Shown one piece after another: positions 17,252-27,305 of a stretch of DNA of 64,000 bases. The notes beneath the pieces were generated by a model. It made no database searches. It was given only the letters and a program-made list of their open reading frames with translations, and was not told the origin of the DNA. The DNA is taken from positions 1,798,001 to 1,862,000 of the forward strand of contig NZ_AP027363.1 of NCBI RefSeq assembly GCF_030295955.1. Direction: 5' to 3'. Each line of letters opens with the position of its first letter. The first letter of the stretch is position 1. Source of the DNA: Thalassotalea agarivorans (lineage in GTDB: Bacteria > Pseudomonadota > Gammaproteobacteria > Enterobacterales > Alteromonadaceae). The position numbers and the translations under genes were made by a program.

Positions 17252-18001
17252 ATGTTTACATCACGTTCAATGTACAAATCTTGGAAGCAAATATCGCTTG
17301 TTTTATTGGGCTGCATGCTACTCGCGGGCTGTCCTCAAGATGGAAAAGATGGCGTAGATGGGGTCGACGGTGTTGACGGCATAGACGGTATCGATGGCGT
17401 TGACGGCATTAACTGTTGGGATACCAACGAAAACGGGGCAAACGATCCGGAAGAAGACGCTAACAATGATGGCAATTGGAACGTTGCAGATTGCCGTGTA
17501 TCTAATGCCGGAGAACAACATCCTGATGCACAGTATAATTTCCAACACTTTTGTGAGGCTTTCGCTAACTTAGGTGAGTTTCCGCAAGGGTGCCCTTCTG
17601 ATACACACGTAACACCAACAGGCACATTAACCGCGATGATTCCTGCAGAGTTCGACAGCACCTACGCTACCTGTAGTGACTTATCAATTGTTGTAGAAGA
17701 CAATCTTGCTTATTGGTCGTTAGACAATGGATTTATTGCTAACTCTCAAGTCATACAAATTTCAGAGAATGACAAATGCAGAAGCATGTGTGAAAGCGAT
17801 CCCAAATGTGTAGCTTCAGAATGGCACTTACGTGCGGGCGTTGGAGCTGGCGACTGCCAAATTTATTACCATTCAGACTCTTTAACGCAACCATACAGAA
17901 GAGAATGTGGTATCGATGTACCTGACGCAGGTTTAACAGCAGCAGAAGCGTGTATTTTGGCATTAGGAAGTGACACTGTTTGGCATGCTCAATGTCCTTA
18001 A
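17252..18001 (+). CDS. Lipoprotein with collagen-like GxD repeats and a Cys-rich PAN/apple-like domain
   Basis: 249 aa. The lipobox LLAGC puts the lipidated cysteine near residue 28. It is followed at once by about seven GXD triplets (DGVDGVDGVDGIDGIDG), then an Asp/Asn-rich loop (DTNENGANDPEEDANNDGN) that may bind calcium. The C-terminal half has a PAN/apple-like pattern (KCRSMCESDPKCVASEWH, then DCQIYYHS) with paired cysteines. An AAGGTGG Shine-Dalgarno supports the ATG at 17252. Likely an envelope protein with an extended stalk and an adhesive head; ligand unknown. Confidence 0.72.
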   Translation: MFTSRSMYKSWKQISLVLLGCMLLAGCPQDGKDGVDGVDGVDGIDGIDGVDGINCWDTNENGANDPEEDANNDGNWNVADCRVSNAGEQHPDAQYNFQHFCEAFANLGEFPQGCPSDTHVTPTGTLTAMIPAEFDSTYATCSDLSIVVEDNLAYWSLDNGFIANSQVIQISENDKCRSMCESDPKCVASEWHLRAGVGAGDCQIYYHSDSLTQPYRRECGIDVPDAGLTAAEACILALGSDTVWHAQCP

Positions 18002-18130
18002 CAATTGGTGATGGTTACATAGATAGTAAACTCATTAAAAAGGCACGGAATTATCTAATTCAATGGGTTTACAAACAACTTGAGGAAGGTCTATTCAATC
18101 CAGAATAGTCGTTTCATCGAAGGAAAATAA

Positions 18131-18931
18131 ATGAATAAACTCGCCTCTATTATCGCTTTGGTGTTCATATGTCCGCTGTTTTCTGCGCAGGCCAACGACC
18201 ACACGATTATCGCCACTAAAGATATTAAGTGGGGATTACTCAATCCTCTACGTGGTGATGCCAGCCCGCGCGCCGCCGATCTGTGGGGCGACCGAACTAA
18301 AAATAGTGCAACAGGCATGTTAGTTAAGTTTAATCCCGGATTTTCATCCCCGCCTCACATTCACAATATTAGCTACCGCGGCGTTGTTATCAATGGACTG
18401 ATGCATAATGATGATCCAAACGCAGAAAAAACATGGCTAGGCACAGGATCATATTGGACTCAACCTGCTGGTGATGTGCATATTACTGCGGCAAATGGCA
18501 AAACCAACTTAATCTATTTAGAAATTGACAGTGGCCCCTACCTTGTAAAGCCCGCTGATCAGGCCTTTGATAATGGCGAAAGCGCGATCAATGTCGACAA
18601 CCGAAACCTTGTGTGGCTTAGCGCAAAAGATATTATGTGGCTTAATCGATTTCACGTGAAAATAGCTTACTTATGGGGTAAGACTGGCGCACCACATGGC
18701 AGTTTTGTCAAACTTCCCGCAGGTTTTACTGGCACGATTAAAGGGCTAGATGGTTTAAAAGCTGTGGTGATAAAAGGAAAAGGCACGCACAGTTGGCAGC
18801 AAGAAAAACAGGCGACAGCACTGTCACCCGCCAGCTTTTTTAGTTCAACTAACAATGGCGAACATCATTTAGATGTTGAGCAAGAGATGACGCTATACAT
18901 CAATGCAACAAGCTACTTTGCCGTTGAATAA
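18131..18931 (+). CDS. DUF4437-type two-cupin periplasmic protein
   Basis: 266 aa with a signal peptide ending at AQA. Two cupin repeats are visible: the first around KFNPGFSSPPHIHNISYRGV with metal-type histidines (PPHIH) and PAGDVHI; the second around KLPAGFTGTIKGLDGLKAV, where the histidines are mostly lost. This is the layout of DUF4437 proteins, whose enzymatic role is not established. The AAGGAAAATAA sequence before the ATG is a good Shine-Dalgarno. It precedes two small genes on the same strand. Confidence 0.78.
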   Translation: MNKLASIIALVFICPLFSAQANDHTIIATKDIKWGLLNPLRGDASPRAADLWGDRTKNSATGMLVKFNPGFSSPPHIHNISYRGVVINGLMHNDDPNAEKTWLGTGSYWTQPAGDVHITAANGKTNLIYLEIDSGPYLVKPADQAFDNGESAINVDNRNLVWLSAKDIMWLNRFHVKIAYLWGKTGAPHGSFVKLPAGFTGTIKGLDGLKAVVIKGKGTHSWQQEKQATALSPASFFSSTNNGEHHLDVEQEMTLYINATSYFAVE

Positions 18932-19001
18932 TTGGCGATATGTACAAAGCCATTAGCAGTATTTACTAAATGCAGTATTAACAGGACAACCGGAGATTTT
19001 T

Positions 19002-19367
19002 ATGGACTGTGCGATATTACTTCGAGGACTAGGTACAGTGCTGATACTTGTTGGGCTAGTACTGGTTTACAACCCAGAGCTAGTGAGCAACAAAGCTGTT
19101 CCAGCATCCACTTTTGAAGCCACTGAGCGACGCATTTGGTGGGGGTTGTTTATAGGTATAGGAACACTATTGATGTTTCATCATCAATGGCATCCTTGGC
19201 AACAAACGGTCGCTGCTACCTTTGCTTCGTTGCTATTTGGTTTACTGGTCGCTCGCCTTGTTGGCATTGCTCTAGATGGCTCCGTGCTAAAACAGTGGAT
19301 TAATGTAGGTATTGAACTTGTGATAATGGCACCATTTATTTGGTGGTATTTTCATGCTCGCAGTTGA
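19002..19367 (+). CDS. Small four-helix membrane protein (DUF4345-like), unknown function
   Basis: 121 aa with four predicted transmembrane segments (about 7-25, 46-60, 67-88 and 99-117). The pattern around NPELVSNKAVPASTFEATERRIWWGLFIG is reminiscent of DUF4345-type small membrane proteins, with low certainty. A GGAG Shine-Dalgarno precedes the ATG. It lies 17 bp before the DsbA-family gene and is probably co-transcribed with it. Confidence 0.65.
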   Translation: MDCAILLRGLGTVLILVGLVLVYNPELVSNKAVPASTFEATERRIWWGLFIGIGTLLMFHHQWHPWQQTVAATFASLLFGLLVARLVGIALDGSVLKQWINVGIELVIMAPFIWWYFHARS

Positions 19368-19384
19368 TAGATGGTAACTAATCG

Positions 19385-20005
19385 ATGCAGTTGTTGTATG
19401 CAATGGATCCTATGTGTGCCTGGTGCTATGGCTTTCAACCAGAATTAGATGCATTTGTTGCAGAGTTCCCTAGCGCGCAAGTTTCTTGGGTGATGGGCGG
19501 ATTAGCCCCCGATTCAAACCAGCCAATGGCGGAAGATTTAAGAACAACTATTGCTAGCTACTGGCATCAGATAGAACAAGTTTCACAGGTTAGCTTTAAC
19601 CACAACTATTGGCAGTTAAACACGCCCTACCGCTCAACTTATATCGCATGCCGAGCTGTTATTATTGCTGATAAGTATGTAGCGGATGGCGCGCAGCGCA
19701 TGGTAAAAGCAATTCAATCTGCTTATTACCAAGCAGCTAAAAATCCGTCACTTGAATCAACACTAGCTGATTGCGCAAACACAATTGGTTTAGATAGAGA
19801 AATATTTATTAAAGCGCTTTCGTCGCAAGAGATAGAACAACAATTGCAGCAACATTTAGCCATTAGTCGGCAGTTGAACGTCACAGGCTTTCCTGCATTG
19901 TTTTTTCTTGATGACGAGCAGCGTGCCCACCCTATCACCCTCGGATTTAGCAGTGCTGCACAGTTATCGCAGCGATTTTCACTTATTTTGGATAGCGTAA
20001 ACTAG
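19385..20005 (+). CDS. DsbA-family thioredoxin-fold protein
   Basis: 206 aa without a signal peptide, so cytoplasmic. The redox motif CAWC (residues 11-14) directly follows the first strand (MQLLYAMDPM), and the cis-proline segment NVTGFPALFF is near the C-terminus. The helical insertion between them places it in the DsbA/FrnE group of thiol-disulfide oxidoreductases. Its partner is unknown; an HCCA isomerase-like or dithiol oxidoreductase role are alternatives. It follows a membrane protein gene with a 17-bp gap. Confidence 0.85.
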   Translation: MQLLYAMDPMCAWCYGFQPELDAFVAEFPSAQVSWVMGGLAPDSNQPMAEDLRTTIASYWHQIEQVSQVSFNHNYWQLNTPYRSTYIACRAVIIADKYVADGAQRMVKAIQSAYYQAAKNPSLESTLADCANTIGLDREIFIKALSSQEIEQQLQQHLAISRQLNVTGFPALFFLDDEQRAHPITLGFSSAAQLSQRFSLILDSVN

Positions 20006-20026
20006 TTGACTAGCCAGCTAGCCCAC

Positions 20027-21007
20027 CTACGCTTTAAAGACTATCTTACCAACCGTGCGCTGGTTTCTCATTTCTACTAATGCGCTTGGCACATCATCAA
20101 GTGGTATTGTTTGCAATTTATCTACTGTGACATCGCCGTGTGCGATGAGTGAAGAAAACGCCTGCCCTGCTTGAACCAGGGTTTGTCTACCCAAGACGCC
20201 ATTTCGATGGCCTGCACCCAAACTTAACTGATGAAAGCTTAAACCTCGCATAAAAGCATCTTGATAATTTGCAGGGGTAACAGTATCAACTAATGCGACC
20301 ATCTGCCCTTCAAAGCGCAGCGCATTGGCAACAAACTCATCATTGTTCGGCCCTACGGTATCTAATCCAATATCAACTCCTAACCCATTGGTGATATCGA
20401 GCGTGCATTGCACAATATCCTGTTGATGATAATCAAGCACGTGAGTTGCTCCGAGGCCTTTTACATAATCCGCGTTTTTACTCGAACAAGTAGCGATGAT
20501 CTGCTTTAAACCAACATGACGAGCTAGTTGCACAGCAAACCCGCCAACACCACCAGAGCCGCCGGTGATCAATATAGTGTCATGCGCTGTTATATTAAGT
20601 TTGTCATACAAAGCACGCCACGCTGTCCAACCGGCACATGGCGTTGCGGCTGCCGTTGCTTCATCAACCTTTGGGTAAGCAATTAAAGTATCGGCATTTT
20701 GAACGGTAAACTCAGCGAACCCGCCATGTGGGCGCATCATATCGCCATGGCAAAGCACTTTATCGCCGACACGCCAGGTATCGACTTTTGCTCCTATGTC
20801 GACCACCTCACCGGAGACATCTAAGCCAACAACCCATTGCTCATTCATCTGTGGCGCCATTGTGTGCCACAAGTGAATTTTTGCATCAACCGGATTTAAA
20901 CCACAGGCCTTTACCGCAATTAATACGTCATTATCGCCAATAGTTGGTATAGCAAGCTCTGATAGATTAAAGCGATCGGCTTTTGGGTCATATGTAACGG
21001 CCTTCAT
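20027..21007 (-). CDS. Zinc-type alcohol dehydrogenase-like NADPH:quinone oxidoreductase
   Basis: 326 aa medium-chain dehydrogenase/reductase: GroES-like N-terminal domain (AVKACGLNPVDAKIHLWH, VVGLDVSGEVVDIG) and a Rossmann domain with the nucleotide motif GGSGGVGGFAVQLAR near residue 150. Cysteines of the structural zinc loop are absent, so it is a zinc-independent quinone oxidoreductase-like member. Likely reduces quinones or enones with NADPH; exact substrate unknown. Convergent with the DsbA-family gene. Confidence 0.88.
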   Translation of the reverse strand: MKAVTYDPKADRFNLSELAIPTIGDNDVLIAVKACGLNPVDAKIHLWHTMAPQMNEQWVVGLDVSGEVVDIGAKVDTWRVGDKVLCHGDMMRPHGGFAEFTVQNADTLIAYPKVDEATAAATPCAGWTAWRALYDKLNITAHDTILITGGSGGVGGFAVQLARHVGLKQIIATCSSKNADYVKGLGATHVLDYHQQDIVQCTLDITNGLGVDIGLDTVGPNNDEFVANALRFEGQMVALVDTVTPANYQDAFMRGLSFHQLSLGAGHRNGVLGRQTLVQAGQAFSSLIAHGDVTVDKLQTIPLDDVPSALVEMRNQRTVGKIVFKA

Positions 21008-21027
21008 GTAAGTTGAGCCTGTACAGT

Positions 21028-21198
21028 CTAGGATTTACGTTGAAAAATATGATCTTTGCCCGTTTTTAAACAATACAATCGATTTGCAGCCATAAGCACA
21101 ACAATAAGGCCAATCACAAATTCAAACCAACTTGCATCTCGCAAACTGATGAACATGAGGTAAGCACCGACAAAAACTAGAAAAGCTTGAGCTATCAT
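21028..21198 (-). CDS. Small membrane protein, unknown function
   Basis: 56 aa from the ATG at 21198, which has an AAGGAT Shine-Dalgarno; a longer reading from 21231 lacks one. Two hydrophobic segments (AQAFLVFVGAYLMFISL and FEFVIGLIVVLMAANRLY) are followed by a basic tail. It lies 20 bp upstream of the oxidoreductase gene on the same strand. No family recognised. Confidence 0.55.
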   Translation of the reverse strand: MIAQAFLVFVGAYLMFISLRDASWFEFVIGLIVVLMAANRLYCLKTGKDHIFQRKS

Positions 21199-21282
21199 TG
21201 AATTATCCTTTTTATAAAAAATTGAATGCACACCAATAGTTTATAGCACAGAATTTGAATGTAAGAAGTGAGAAATGAGCAT

Positions 21283-21312
21283 AAAAAAACCAGCACTAGG
21301 CTGGTTTTTTAA
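21283..21312. terminator. Intrinsic terminator after glnS
   Basis: AAACCAGC / GCTGG-type stem with a short loop and T runs on both strands, immediately after the glnS stop on the minus strand. Confidence 0.88.
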
Positions 21313-21332
21313 ATCTTAAATTGGTTGGGCGA

Positions 21333-23003
21333 TTAGGCGTTTATTTTGGCCCAGGTATCACGCAATCCTACAGTACGGTTAAACACTAAGTTGTCTTTAC
21401 TGCCGTCTTTGCTGTCCAAACAGAAATAACCTTGGCGTTCAAACTGATAAGATTTTTCTGCTTCAGCGTTAACAAGCGCTGGTTCAACTTTTGCGCCAGA
21501 GATAGTCACTAATGAATCTGCGTTAATCACCTTATGAAAATCGTCTTCTGCGCCTGGGTTAGGCACATTGAACAAACGATCGTATAGGCGTACTTCAGCA
21601 TCCAACGCGTGTTCAGCACTTACCCAATGAATAACGCCCTTTGGCTTGGTTCCATCTTCTGGGTTTTTACCTAAGGTGTTCTCGTTGTACTGACAATATA
21701 CCGTTGTTACATTGCCCTGCTCGTCTTTGTCACAGCGCGTTGCTGTTACTACGTATGCACCACGCAGGCGTACCGCTTTGTCTAAAACAAGGCGTTTGTA
21801 TTTCTTGTTTGCTTCTTCTCTAAAGTCTTCTGCTTCAATAAACAACTCTTTAGAAAACGGCACTACACGCGAGCCCATCTCTTCAATGTTTGGATGATTT
21901 TTAACGTTAAGCTCTTCTACTTGGCCTTCTGGGTAGTTTTCAATCACGAGTTTAATCGGATCTAACACAGCCATAGCACGCGGCGCATTCTCGTTAAGGT
22001 CATCTCGAATACACGATTCAAGTACGCTCATTTCTACCGTATTGTCCATCTTGGTTACACCGATGCGCTTAGCAAACTCACGCATTGACGCGGGTGTATA
22101 GCCACGACGACGAAATGCCGCAATCGTTGGCATACGAGGGTCATCCCAACCCGAAACAAGCTTTTCTTCAACCAGCGCATTCAACTTACGCTTACTCATT
22201 ACCGTGTATTCAAGGTTTAGACGAGAAAATTCATATTGATGAGGTGTCGATTCAATCGAAATATTCTCGATAACCCAGTCGTACAAACGACGGTTATCTT
22301 GGAATTCAAGGGTACATAACGAATGTGTAATATCTTCAATCGCATCTGAAATACAATGCGTAAAATCGTACATTGGATAGATGCACCACTTGTCACCCGT
22401 TTGATGGTGGTGGGCAAATTTAATGCGATAAATCACAGGATCACGCATACACATGAAGCTTGAAGACATATCGATTTTAGCACGAAGACAGCATTCACCC
22501 TCTTTGTACTCACCGTTCTTCATCTTTTCAAAATGCGCTAAGTTTTCCTCTACCGCGGTATCACGGTATGGGCTGTTCTTGCCTGGCGCTTTCAACGTAC
22601 CACGATATTCTCTGATTTCTTCCGGATTTAAAAAGTCTACGTAAGCAAGACCTTTCTCGATTAGTTCAACAGCATAGCCATGTAAACGGTCAAAGTAGTC
22701 CGATGAATAACGCACATCACCGTTCCACTCGAAGCCTAACCAGCGTACGTCTGCCATAATCGAATTAACGTAGTCGATGTCTTCTTTTTCTGGGTTGGTG
22801 TCGTCAAAACGTAAGTTACACGTACCTTGATAATCTTGGGCAATACCAAAATTTAAGCAAATAGATTTTGCGTGGCCAATGTGTAAATAACCATTTGGCT
22901 CAGGCGGGAAACGAGTATGTATCTCCGTATGCTTGCCATCAGCAAGATCGGTATCAATAATTTGACGAATAAAATTAGTTGGACGAGTTTCTGTATCCGA
23001 CAT
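21333..23003 (-). CDS. glnS: Glutaminyl-tRNA synthetase
   Basis: 556 aa, the usual length for bacterial GlnRS. Class I signatures are present: [16 protein letters not shown] (HIGH motif, about residues 34-49) and VMSKRKL (KMSKS-type loop, about 269-275), followed by the two beta-barrel anticodon-binding domains ([14 protein letters not shown] onward). It charges tRNA-Gln in the cytoplasm. It is flanked by a terminator downstream and rnd upstream with 101 bp between, so it probably has its own promoter. Confidence 0.98.
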   Translation of the reverse strand: MSDTETRPTNFIRQIIDTDLADGKHTEIHTRFPPEPNGYLHIGHAKSICLNFGIAQDYQGTCNLRFDDTNPEKEDIDYVNSIMADVRWLGFEWNGDVRYSSDYFDRLHGYAVELIEKGLAYVDFLNPEEIREYRGTLKAPGKNSPYRDTAVEENLAHFEKMKNGEYKEGECCLRAKIDMSSSFMCMRDPVIYRIKFAHHHQTGDKWCIYPMYDFTHCISDAIEDITHSLCTLEFQDNRRLYDWVIENISIESTPHQYEFSRLNLEYTVMSKRKLNALVEEKLVSGWDDPRMPTIAAFRRRGYTPASMREFAKRIGVTKMDNTVEMSVLESCIRDDLNENAPRAMAVLDPIKLVIENYPEGQVEELNVKNHPNIEEMGSRVVPFSKELFIEAEDFREEANKKYKRLVLDKAVRLRGAYVVTATRCDKDEQGNVTTVYCQYNENTLGKNPEDGTKPKGVIHWVSAEHALDAEVRLYDRLFNVPNPGAEDDFHKVINADSLVTISGAKVEPALVNAEAEKSYQFERQGYFCLDSKDGSKDNLVFNRTVGLRDTWAKINA

Positions 23004-23104
23004 CCAATAAAACCTCTAAAAAAGTGCGCGTTACGCTAAATTGACGCGATTATAACAAGTGTTTAGTAGGAAAAATAGCGCCTACCAGCGCGTATTTGCA
23101 GGTA

Positions 23105-24247
23105 TTAACCTGGTAATTGTTCAAAATTATCAGCACTCATGGCTTCAAGCTTTTCACCGGCTAATCTTCTGCGCCATCCTGACAACAAATCTATTTGTTC
23201 CGGCGGACGATCGCTTATCTGATAATGGCGCTTTAAAAACTGATTTATTTGCTTTTTAGACGCAAGCAATTCCACTTGAATACCTGCCTCTTCTGCCGCC
23301 TTCGCTAGAAAGTTCTTCACCCGTTTGTATACCTGCTTATAGCCCGGTTGTTCGTCGAGGCGTTGAACTCTTTGAGGATAATCCTGCGCAGGTAACTCAT
23401 TAGCTTTTCGCAATTCAGCTAAAAGGGCTTTCCCTTTATATTTAACATCGTTTGCCTCAACCCCTTCTAACTGCGATAACGCATAAAAGTGTTTTGGGTT
23501 TTTCTGAGCGACTGTAAATAAGGTGTGGTCTTTAACCACAAAACTCAAGGGCACATTCTTCTTAATCGCATGCTGATAGCGCCACTTACACAGCGCCTTT
23601 AAGCGATTCAGTTGCTCTGGGTTTAACCGCCAAGCCAGCTTCACGTTTTTATATAGATTTTCTTGGTCAACCTGCTGACACTTTTTCTCTATTAAACGTT
23701 CGCTTTCTTCTATCGCCGCATTTAACCACGTGGTTTCGCTAATTTCCTGTTGGATTTTAGGGAAAATTTCATGCAAATGAATCACATCAGCAATGGCATA
23801 TTGCTTTTGTTTTTCGGTCAATGGGCGCTTTGTCCAATCAGTACGTGACTCGGACTTATCGAGCTCAATCGCCAAATAATGCTTCACCGTAGCTGCGTAG
23901 CCCAAACTTAAGCCATGACCCAGAAATGTCATCATAATTTGACTATCAAGCACATTGACCGGCCTGCAGCCCTCTTGCAAGAACACTTCAATGTCCTCGG
24001 AACAGGCGTGAAGTACCTTCAGTATTTTGCTATCACTCATCAGCGCCCAAAAAGGCGCTAGATCGTTCACTTCAATCGGGTCGATTAATGCGCAATGTTG
24101 GCCGTTACTGACTTGAATTAAGCCCAATTTAGGAAAATAGGTACGGGTGCGAACAAACTCAGTATCTACCGCTAAAAATTCACTGTTTTCCAGCTTTAGA
24201 CAAAAGTCTGCCAGCTCAGCGTTTGTCGCTATGTATTGATACGTCAC
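23105..24247 (-). CDS. rnd: Ribonuclease D
   Basis: 380 aa. The DEDD exonuclease domain (1-190) shows DTEFVRTRTYFP (Exo I), the HACSEDIEVF region (Exo II) and YAIADVIHLHEIF (Exo III, DEDDy). Two HRDC domains follow (about 205-285 and 300-370). It trims the 3' ends of tRNA precursors and other small RNAs. The start lies 15 bp after the rluB stop, so the two may be co-transcribed. Confidence 0.96.
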   Translation of the reverse strand: MTYQYIATNAELADFCLKLENSEFLAVDTEFVRTRTYFPKLGLIQVSNGQHCALIDPIEVNDLAPFWALMSDSKILKVLHACSEDIEVFLQEGCRPVNVLDSQIMMTFLGHGLSLGYAATVKHYLAIELDKSESRTDWTKRPLTEKQKQYAIADVIHLHEIFPKIQQEISETTWLNAAIEESERLIEKKCQQVDQENLYKNVKLAWRLNPEQLNRLKALCKWRYQHAIKKNVPLSFVVKDHTLFTVAQKNPKHFYALSQLEGVEANDVKYKGKALLAELRKANELPAQDYPQRVQRLDEQPGYKQVYKRVKNFLAKAAEEAGIQVELLASKKQINQFLKRHYQISDRPPEQIDLLSGWRRRLAGEKLEAMSADNFEQLPG

Positions 24248-24262
24248 GTGATTTTCTCTTTA

Positions 24263-25123
24263 TTATTTGCGTCTTCTTCGTGCTGTGGTTTGACGTTGTT
24301 GATGCTTTTTAACACTACGACGTATGCGTCTGTGCTTGGCATTATCAATAGATTTTTCATCAACTTTAACTTTACTTTGCGTTTCAGGTTTTAAGCCTAC
24401 CAAGCGACGGTAATAATTTACATCTTTTAGTGGCAGTTCCGCCCAACCACCTAACGGTAAGCGGCGATTTAGCTCCATGTCACCGTAACGCACGCGAATC
24501 AAGCGAGAGACCTGAACTTCTTGGCTTTCCCATAGGCGTCTAACTTCGCGGTTACGCCCTTCTGAAAGCACAACATGATACCAGTGGTTTCGGCCTTCAC
24601 CACCTTTGTAAATAATCTTTTGAAACTTGGCTGGGCCATCTTCTAGATTTACGCCATTGCGCAATCGTTGCAGCATAGCATCGTCTACTTCACCAAACAC
24701 ACGCACAGCGTATTCACGCTCTACATTGTGTGAAGGATGCATTAATCGGTTTGCTAACTCACCATCTGTGGTAAATAGCAACATCCCTTGCGTGTTAATA
24801 TCTAACCGCCCAACTGCTACCCAACGGCCACCCTCAAGTGGTGGCAGGCGATCGAATATTGTCGGTCTTCCTTCCGGATCTTTGCGCGTTGACATTTCCC
24901 CTTCCGGTTTGTTGTACATTAACACGCGACAAATATCTTCATCGGCAGATTTAAGTTTGACGGCGTGGCCATCTACACGAACCTGCTCGGTACCTTCGAT
25001 ACGATCGCCCAAATAGGCAACTTTACCGTCAACACTAACGCGACCTTCGCTGATGAGTTTTTCCATTTCGCGGCGAGAGCCCTTACCTGCACGTGCAAGG
25101 ACCTTTTGTAGTTTTTCAGACAT
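24263..25123 (-). CDS. rluB: 23S rRNA pseudouridine synthase RluB
   Basis: 286 aa. N-terminal S4 RNA-binding domain ([19 protein letters not shown]), then the RsuA/RluB/RluE catalytic domain with [17 protein letters not shown] carrying the catalytic Asp, and a lysine/arginine-rich tail. It converts U2605 (E. coli numbering) of 23S rRNA. The basic tail distinguishes RluB from RluE. It is encoded downstream of scpB with a 97-bp gap, a common arrangement. Confidence 0.94.
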   Translation of the reverse strand: MSEKLQKVLARAGKGSRREMEKLISEGRVSVDGKVAYLGDRIEGTEQVRVDGHAVKLKSADEDICRVLMYNKPEGEMSTRKDPEGRPTIFDRLPPLEGGRWVAVGRLDINTQGMLLFTTDGELANRLMHPSHNVEREYAVRVFGEVDDAMLQRLRNGVNLEDGPAKFQKIIYKGGEGRNHWYHVVLSEGRNREVRRLWESQEVQVSRLIRVRYGDMELNRRLPLGGWAELPLKDVNYYRRLVGLKPETQSKVKVDEKSIDNAKHRRIRRSVKKHQQRQTTARRRRK

Positions 25124-25220
25124 GTATCTTCTCCCGTCAGTAATCTAGGTTGCTGACATCATTACTGGATAAAGCGCTATTGTAGCAGGCTAGCGCTGGT
25201 TTTACTCTATTTAAATCGGC

Positions 25221-25802
25221 TTAATGAACCGGTTGGCCTTCCGACACTAACTCTAATTCAGGCACATCAATCGGTTCAATATCTTCTAGCACTGGCAACT
25301 GTTCAAGCGAGGTTAAATTGAAATAATCTAAAAACGCCTTAGTAGTGCCATACAGAGCTGGTCTACCCGGTACCTCTTTGTGACCAATCACGCGAATCCA
25401 CTCTCGCTCTAGTAGCGTTTTAATAATATAACTGCTTACCGACACGCCACGGACATCTTCTATTTCACCACGCGTAATAGGCTGTTTATATGCTATTAGC
25501 GATAATGTTTCGAGCAAAGCTCTTGAATATTTAGGCGCTCTTTCTTTGAATAAATAAGATAAATCGTCACTTAAGCTAGCTACCGCTTGAAAACGATAGC
25601 CAGAGGCCACTTCGACAAGCTCAATGCCTTTGTCTTGATAGTCGTTTTGTAACTCTTCAAGCAGTAATTTGATTTGTTTTGTTGTTGTATCAATGTCAGA
25701 CAACGTTGTTTCTTTCATCTTTACAACACTAATCGGATGCGGGCTGACAAATATTGTTGCTTCAATTAGCTTTTTCAGCTCTTTATGATTCAACTTTTTC
25801 AT
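25221..25802 (-). CDS. scpB: Segregation and condensation protein B
   Basis: 193 aa with the two winged-helix modules of ScpB, including ETLSLIAYKQPITRGEIEDVRGV and GHKEVPGRPALYGTTKAFLDYF. It forms the SMC-kleisin-kite complex with ScpA and is expected to act with an SMC ATPase in chromosome organisation. Its start overlaps the end of scpA by 20 bp, indicating translational coupling. Confidence 0.95.
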   Translation of the reverse strand: MKKLNHKELKKLIEATIFVSPHPISVVKMKETTLSDIDTTTKQIKLLLEELQNDYQDKGIELVEVASGYRFQAVASLSDDLSYLFKERAPKYSRALLETLSLIAYKQPITRGEIEDVRGVSVSSYIIKTLLEREWIRVIGHKEVPGRPALYGTTKAFLDYFNLTSLEQLPVLEDIEPIDVPELELVSEGQPVH

Positions 25803-26643
25803 GTTTCAACCTCACTTGTATAGGGCCATAGACCTGCGCTTGCACGCACTCAACTAAAGACTCTTTTACTAATTCTAAAATAGCCAAAAAGGTGACCACT
25901 ACCCCTTGTTTACCCTCACTTGGCGTAAACAATTGGCCAAACTCCAAAAACGATTCTTTACCATCTTTTAAACGCGCAAGCACGTTAGTCATGCGTTCAC
26001 GGGTTGATAACGTTTCTCTGTGAATTTGATGGTGTTCAAAGGCTTCACTGCGTTTCATCACGCCGCGCAGTGCGTCGAGTAGTTCCGCCATCTCGACAGT
26101 TGCTTGCGGCGTTTTAGCCACGTAATCTGGATGGATAGGTAAATCAATATGATGATTGTCACGCTCTAGTCGAGGTAACTCGTCCATATTTTCTGCCGCT
26201 TTCTTTATAATTTCGTATTCTTGCAAGCGACGAACTAACTCGGCTCTTGGGTCAACTTCATCTTCGTCAACCTGTTGCTTGGGCAGCAATAAACGGGATT
26301 TTATTTCAGCCAAAATAGCGGCCATCACTAAATATTCAGCGGCGAGTTCAAGCTTAAATTCTTTCATCAAGTCGACATATTCCATGTACTGCGCGGTAAT
26401 TGGCGCGATGGGTAGATCTAAAATGTCGAATTTTTGTTTTCGAATTAAATAAAGCAGTAAATCGAGCGGGCCTTCAAACGTTTCTAGGATAACTTCCAGC
26501 GCATCAGGTGGAATGAACAAATCTTGCGGCTTTTCGACCATAGCTTCGCCACGGATCATGGCCAAAGGCAATACCTGTTGTACCATTTCCCCTTTTGACT
26601 GAGCAGACTTTTTGTCTGGGCCTAGCGCTTTATTTGTCGTCAT
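25783..26643 (-). CDS. scpA: Segregation and condensation protein A (kleisin)
   Basis: 286 aa. The kleisin signature LETFEGPLDLLLYLIRKQKFDILDL is present (quoted in part: ETFEGPLDLLLYLI), followed by a central helical linker and a C-terminal winged helix. ScpA bridges SMC heads and binds ScpB. The first 40 residues are poorly conserved, so one of the internal ATGs could be the real start. The gene lies 29 bp after the YciO-like gene in a run of five minus-strand housekeeping genes. Confidence 0.95.
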   Translation of the reverse strand: MTTNKALGPDKKSAQSKGEMVQQVLPLAMIRGEAMVEKPQDLFIPPDALEVILETFEGPLDLLLYLIRKQKFDILDLPIAPITAQYMEYVDLMKEFKLELAAEYLVMAAILAEIKSRLLLPKQQVDEDEVDPRAELVRRLQEYEIIKKAAENMDELPRLERDNHHIDLPIHPDYVAKTPQATVEMAELLDALRGVMKRSEAFEHHQIHRETLSTRERMTNVLARLKDGKESFLEFGQLFTPSEGKQGVVVTFLAILELVKESLVECVQAQVYGPIQVRLKHEKVES

Positions 26644-26672
26644 TGTTATCTTTTCTAATAAACTATCGCCAC

Positions 26673-27293
26673 TTATTCAAATGGCGTTGGGTCTCCTTCA
26701 CCCACCCTTATAATGTCACCGTCGCTGTCGGCAAAATCGATCACGGTGGTGGGCTTCTCTCCAAGATACCCGCCATGGATTATCAAATCAACTCGATGCT
26801 CTAAAATATCGCGAATATGCTCTGGGTCAAATTCCGCTCTTTCTTCCCCCGGCATAATCAAGGTTGTCGACATAATTGGCTCACGCAGCTCGTCTAGCAA
26901 TGCTTGCGTTATATTATTGTCAGGAATTCGAATACCAATGGTGCGCTTTTTCTCGTTAAGTAAACGTTTTGGAACCTCTTTGGTTCCTTTAAAAACAAAG
27001 GTATAAGCACCTGGCGTATTGTTCTTTATTAAGCGAAAGGCGTTGTTCTCTACTCTCGCGTAGGTTGAAAGCTCCGATAAGTCTTTACACACTAAAGTGA
27101 AATTATGGTTTCTGTCGATATCACGAATGGCGCAAATTCTATCTAGCGCTTTTTTATCACCTATGTGGCAACCCAAGGCATAACCTGAATCGGTTGGGTA
27201 TACGATTACCGCACCTTGATGAATTAATGCCGCCGCTTGCTTCATTAAGCGCCCTTGCGGGTTATCTGGATGCACATAAAAAAATTGACTCAT
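26673..27293 (-). CDS. yciO: YciO/Sua5 family threonylcarbamoyl-AMP synthase-like protein
   Basis: 206 aa of the YrdC-like fold: GAVIVYPTDSGYALGC (substrate loop), KNNTPGAYTFVFKGTKEVP, and RIPDN. The length and sequence match E. coli YciO rather than the shorter TsaC. YciO has the fold of the t6A enzyme; its own role is less clear. It is next to rnm and the trp operon, the same neighbourhood as in E. coli. Confidence 0.9.
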   Translation of the reverse strand: MSQFFYVHPDNPQGRLMKQAAALIHQGAVIVYPTDSGYALGCHIGDKKALDRICAIRDIDRNHNFTLVCKDLSELSTYARVENNAFRLIKNNTPGAYTFVFKGTKEVPKRLLNEKKRTIGIRIPDNNITQALLDELREPIMSTTLIMPGEERAEFDPEHIRDILEHRVDLIIHGGYLGEKPTTVIDFADSDGDIIRVGEGDPTPFE

Positions 27294-27305
27294 TGCTTTA
27301 TTCCT

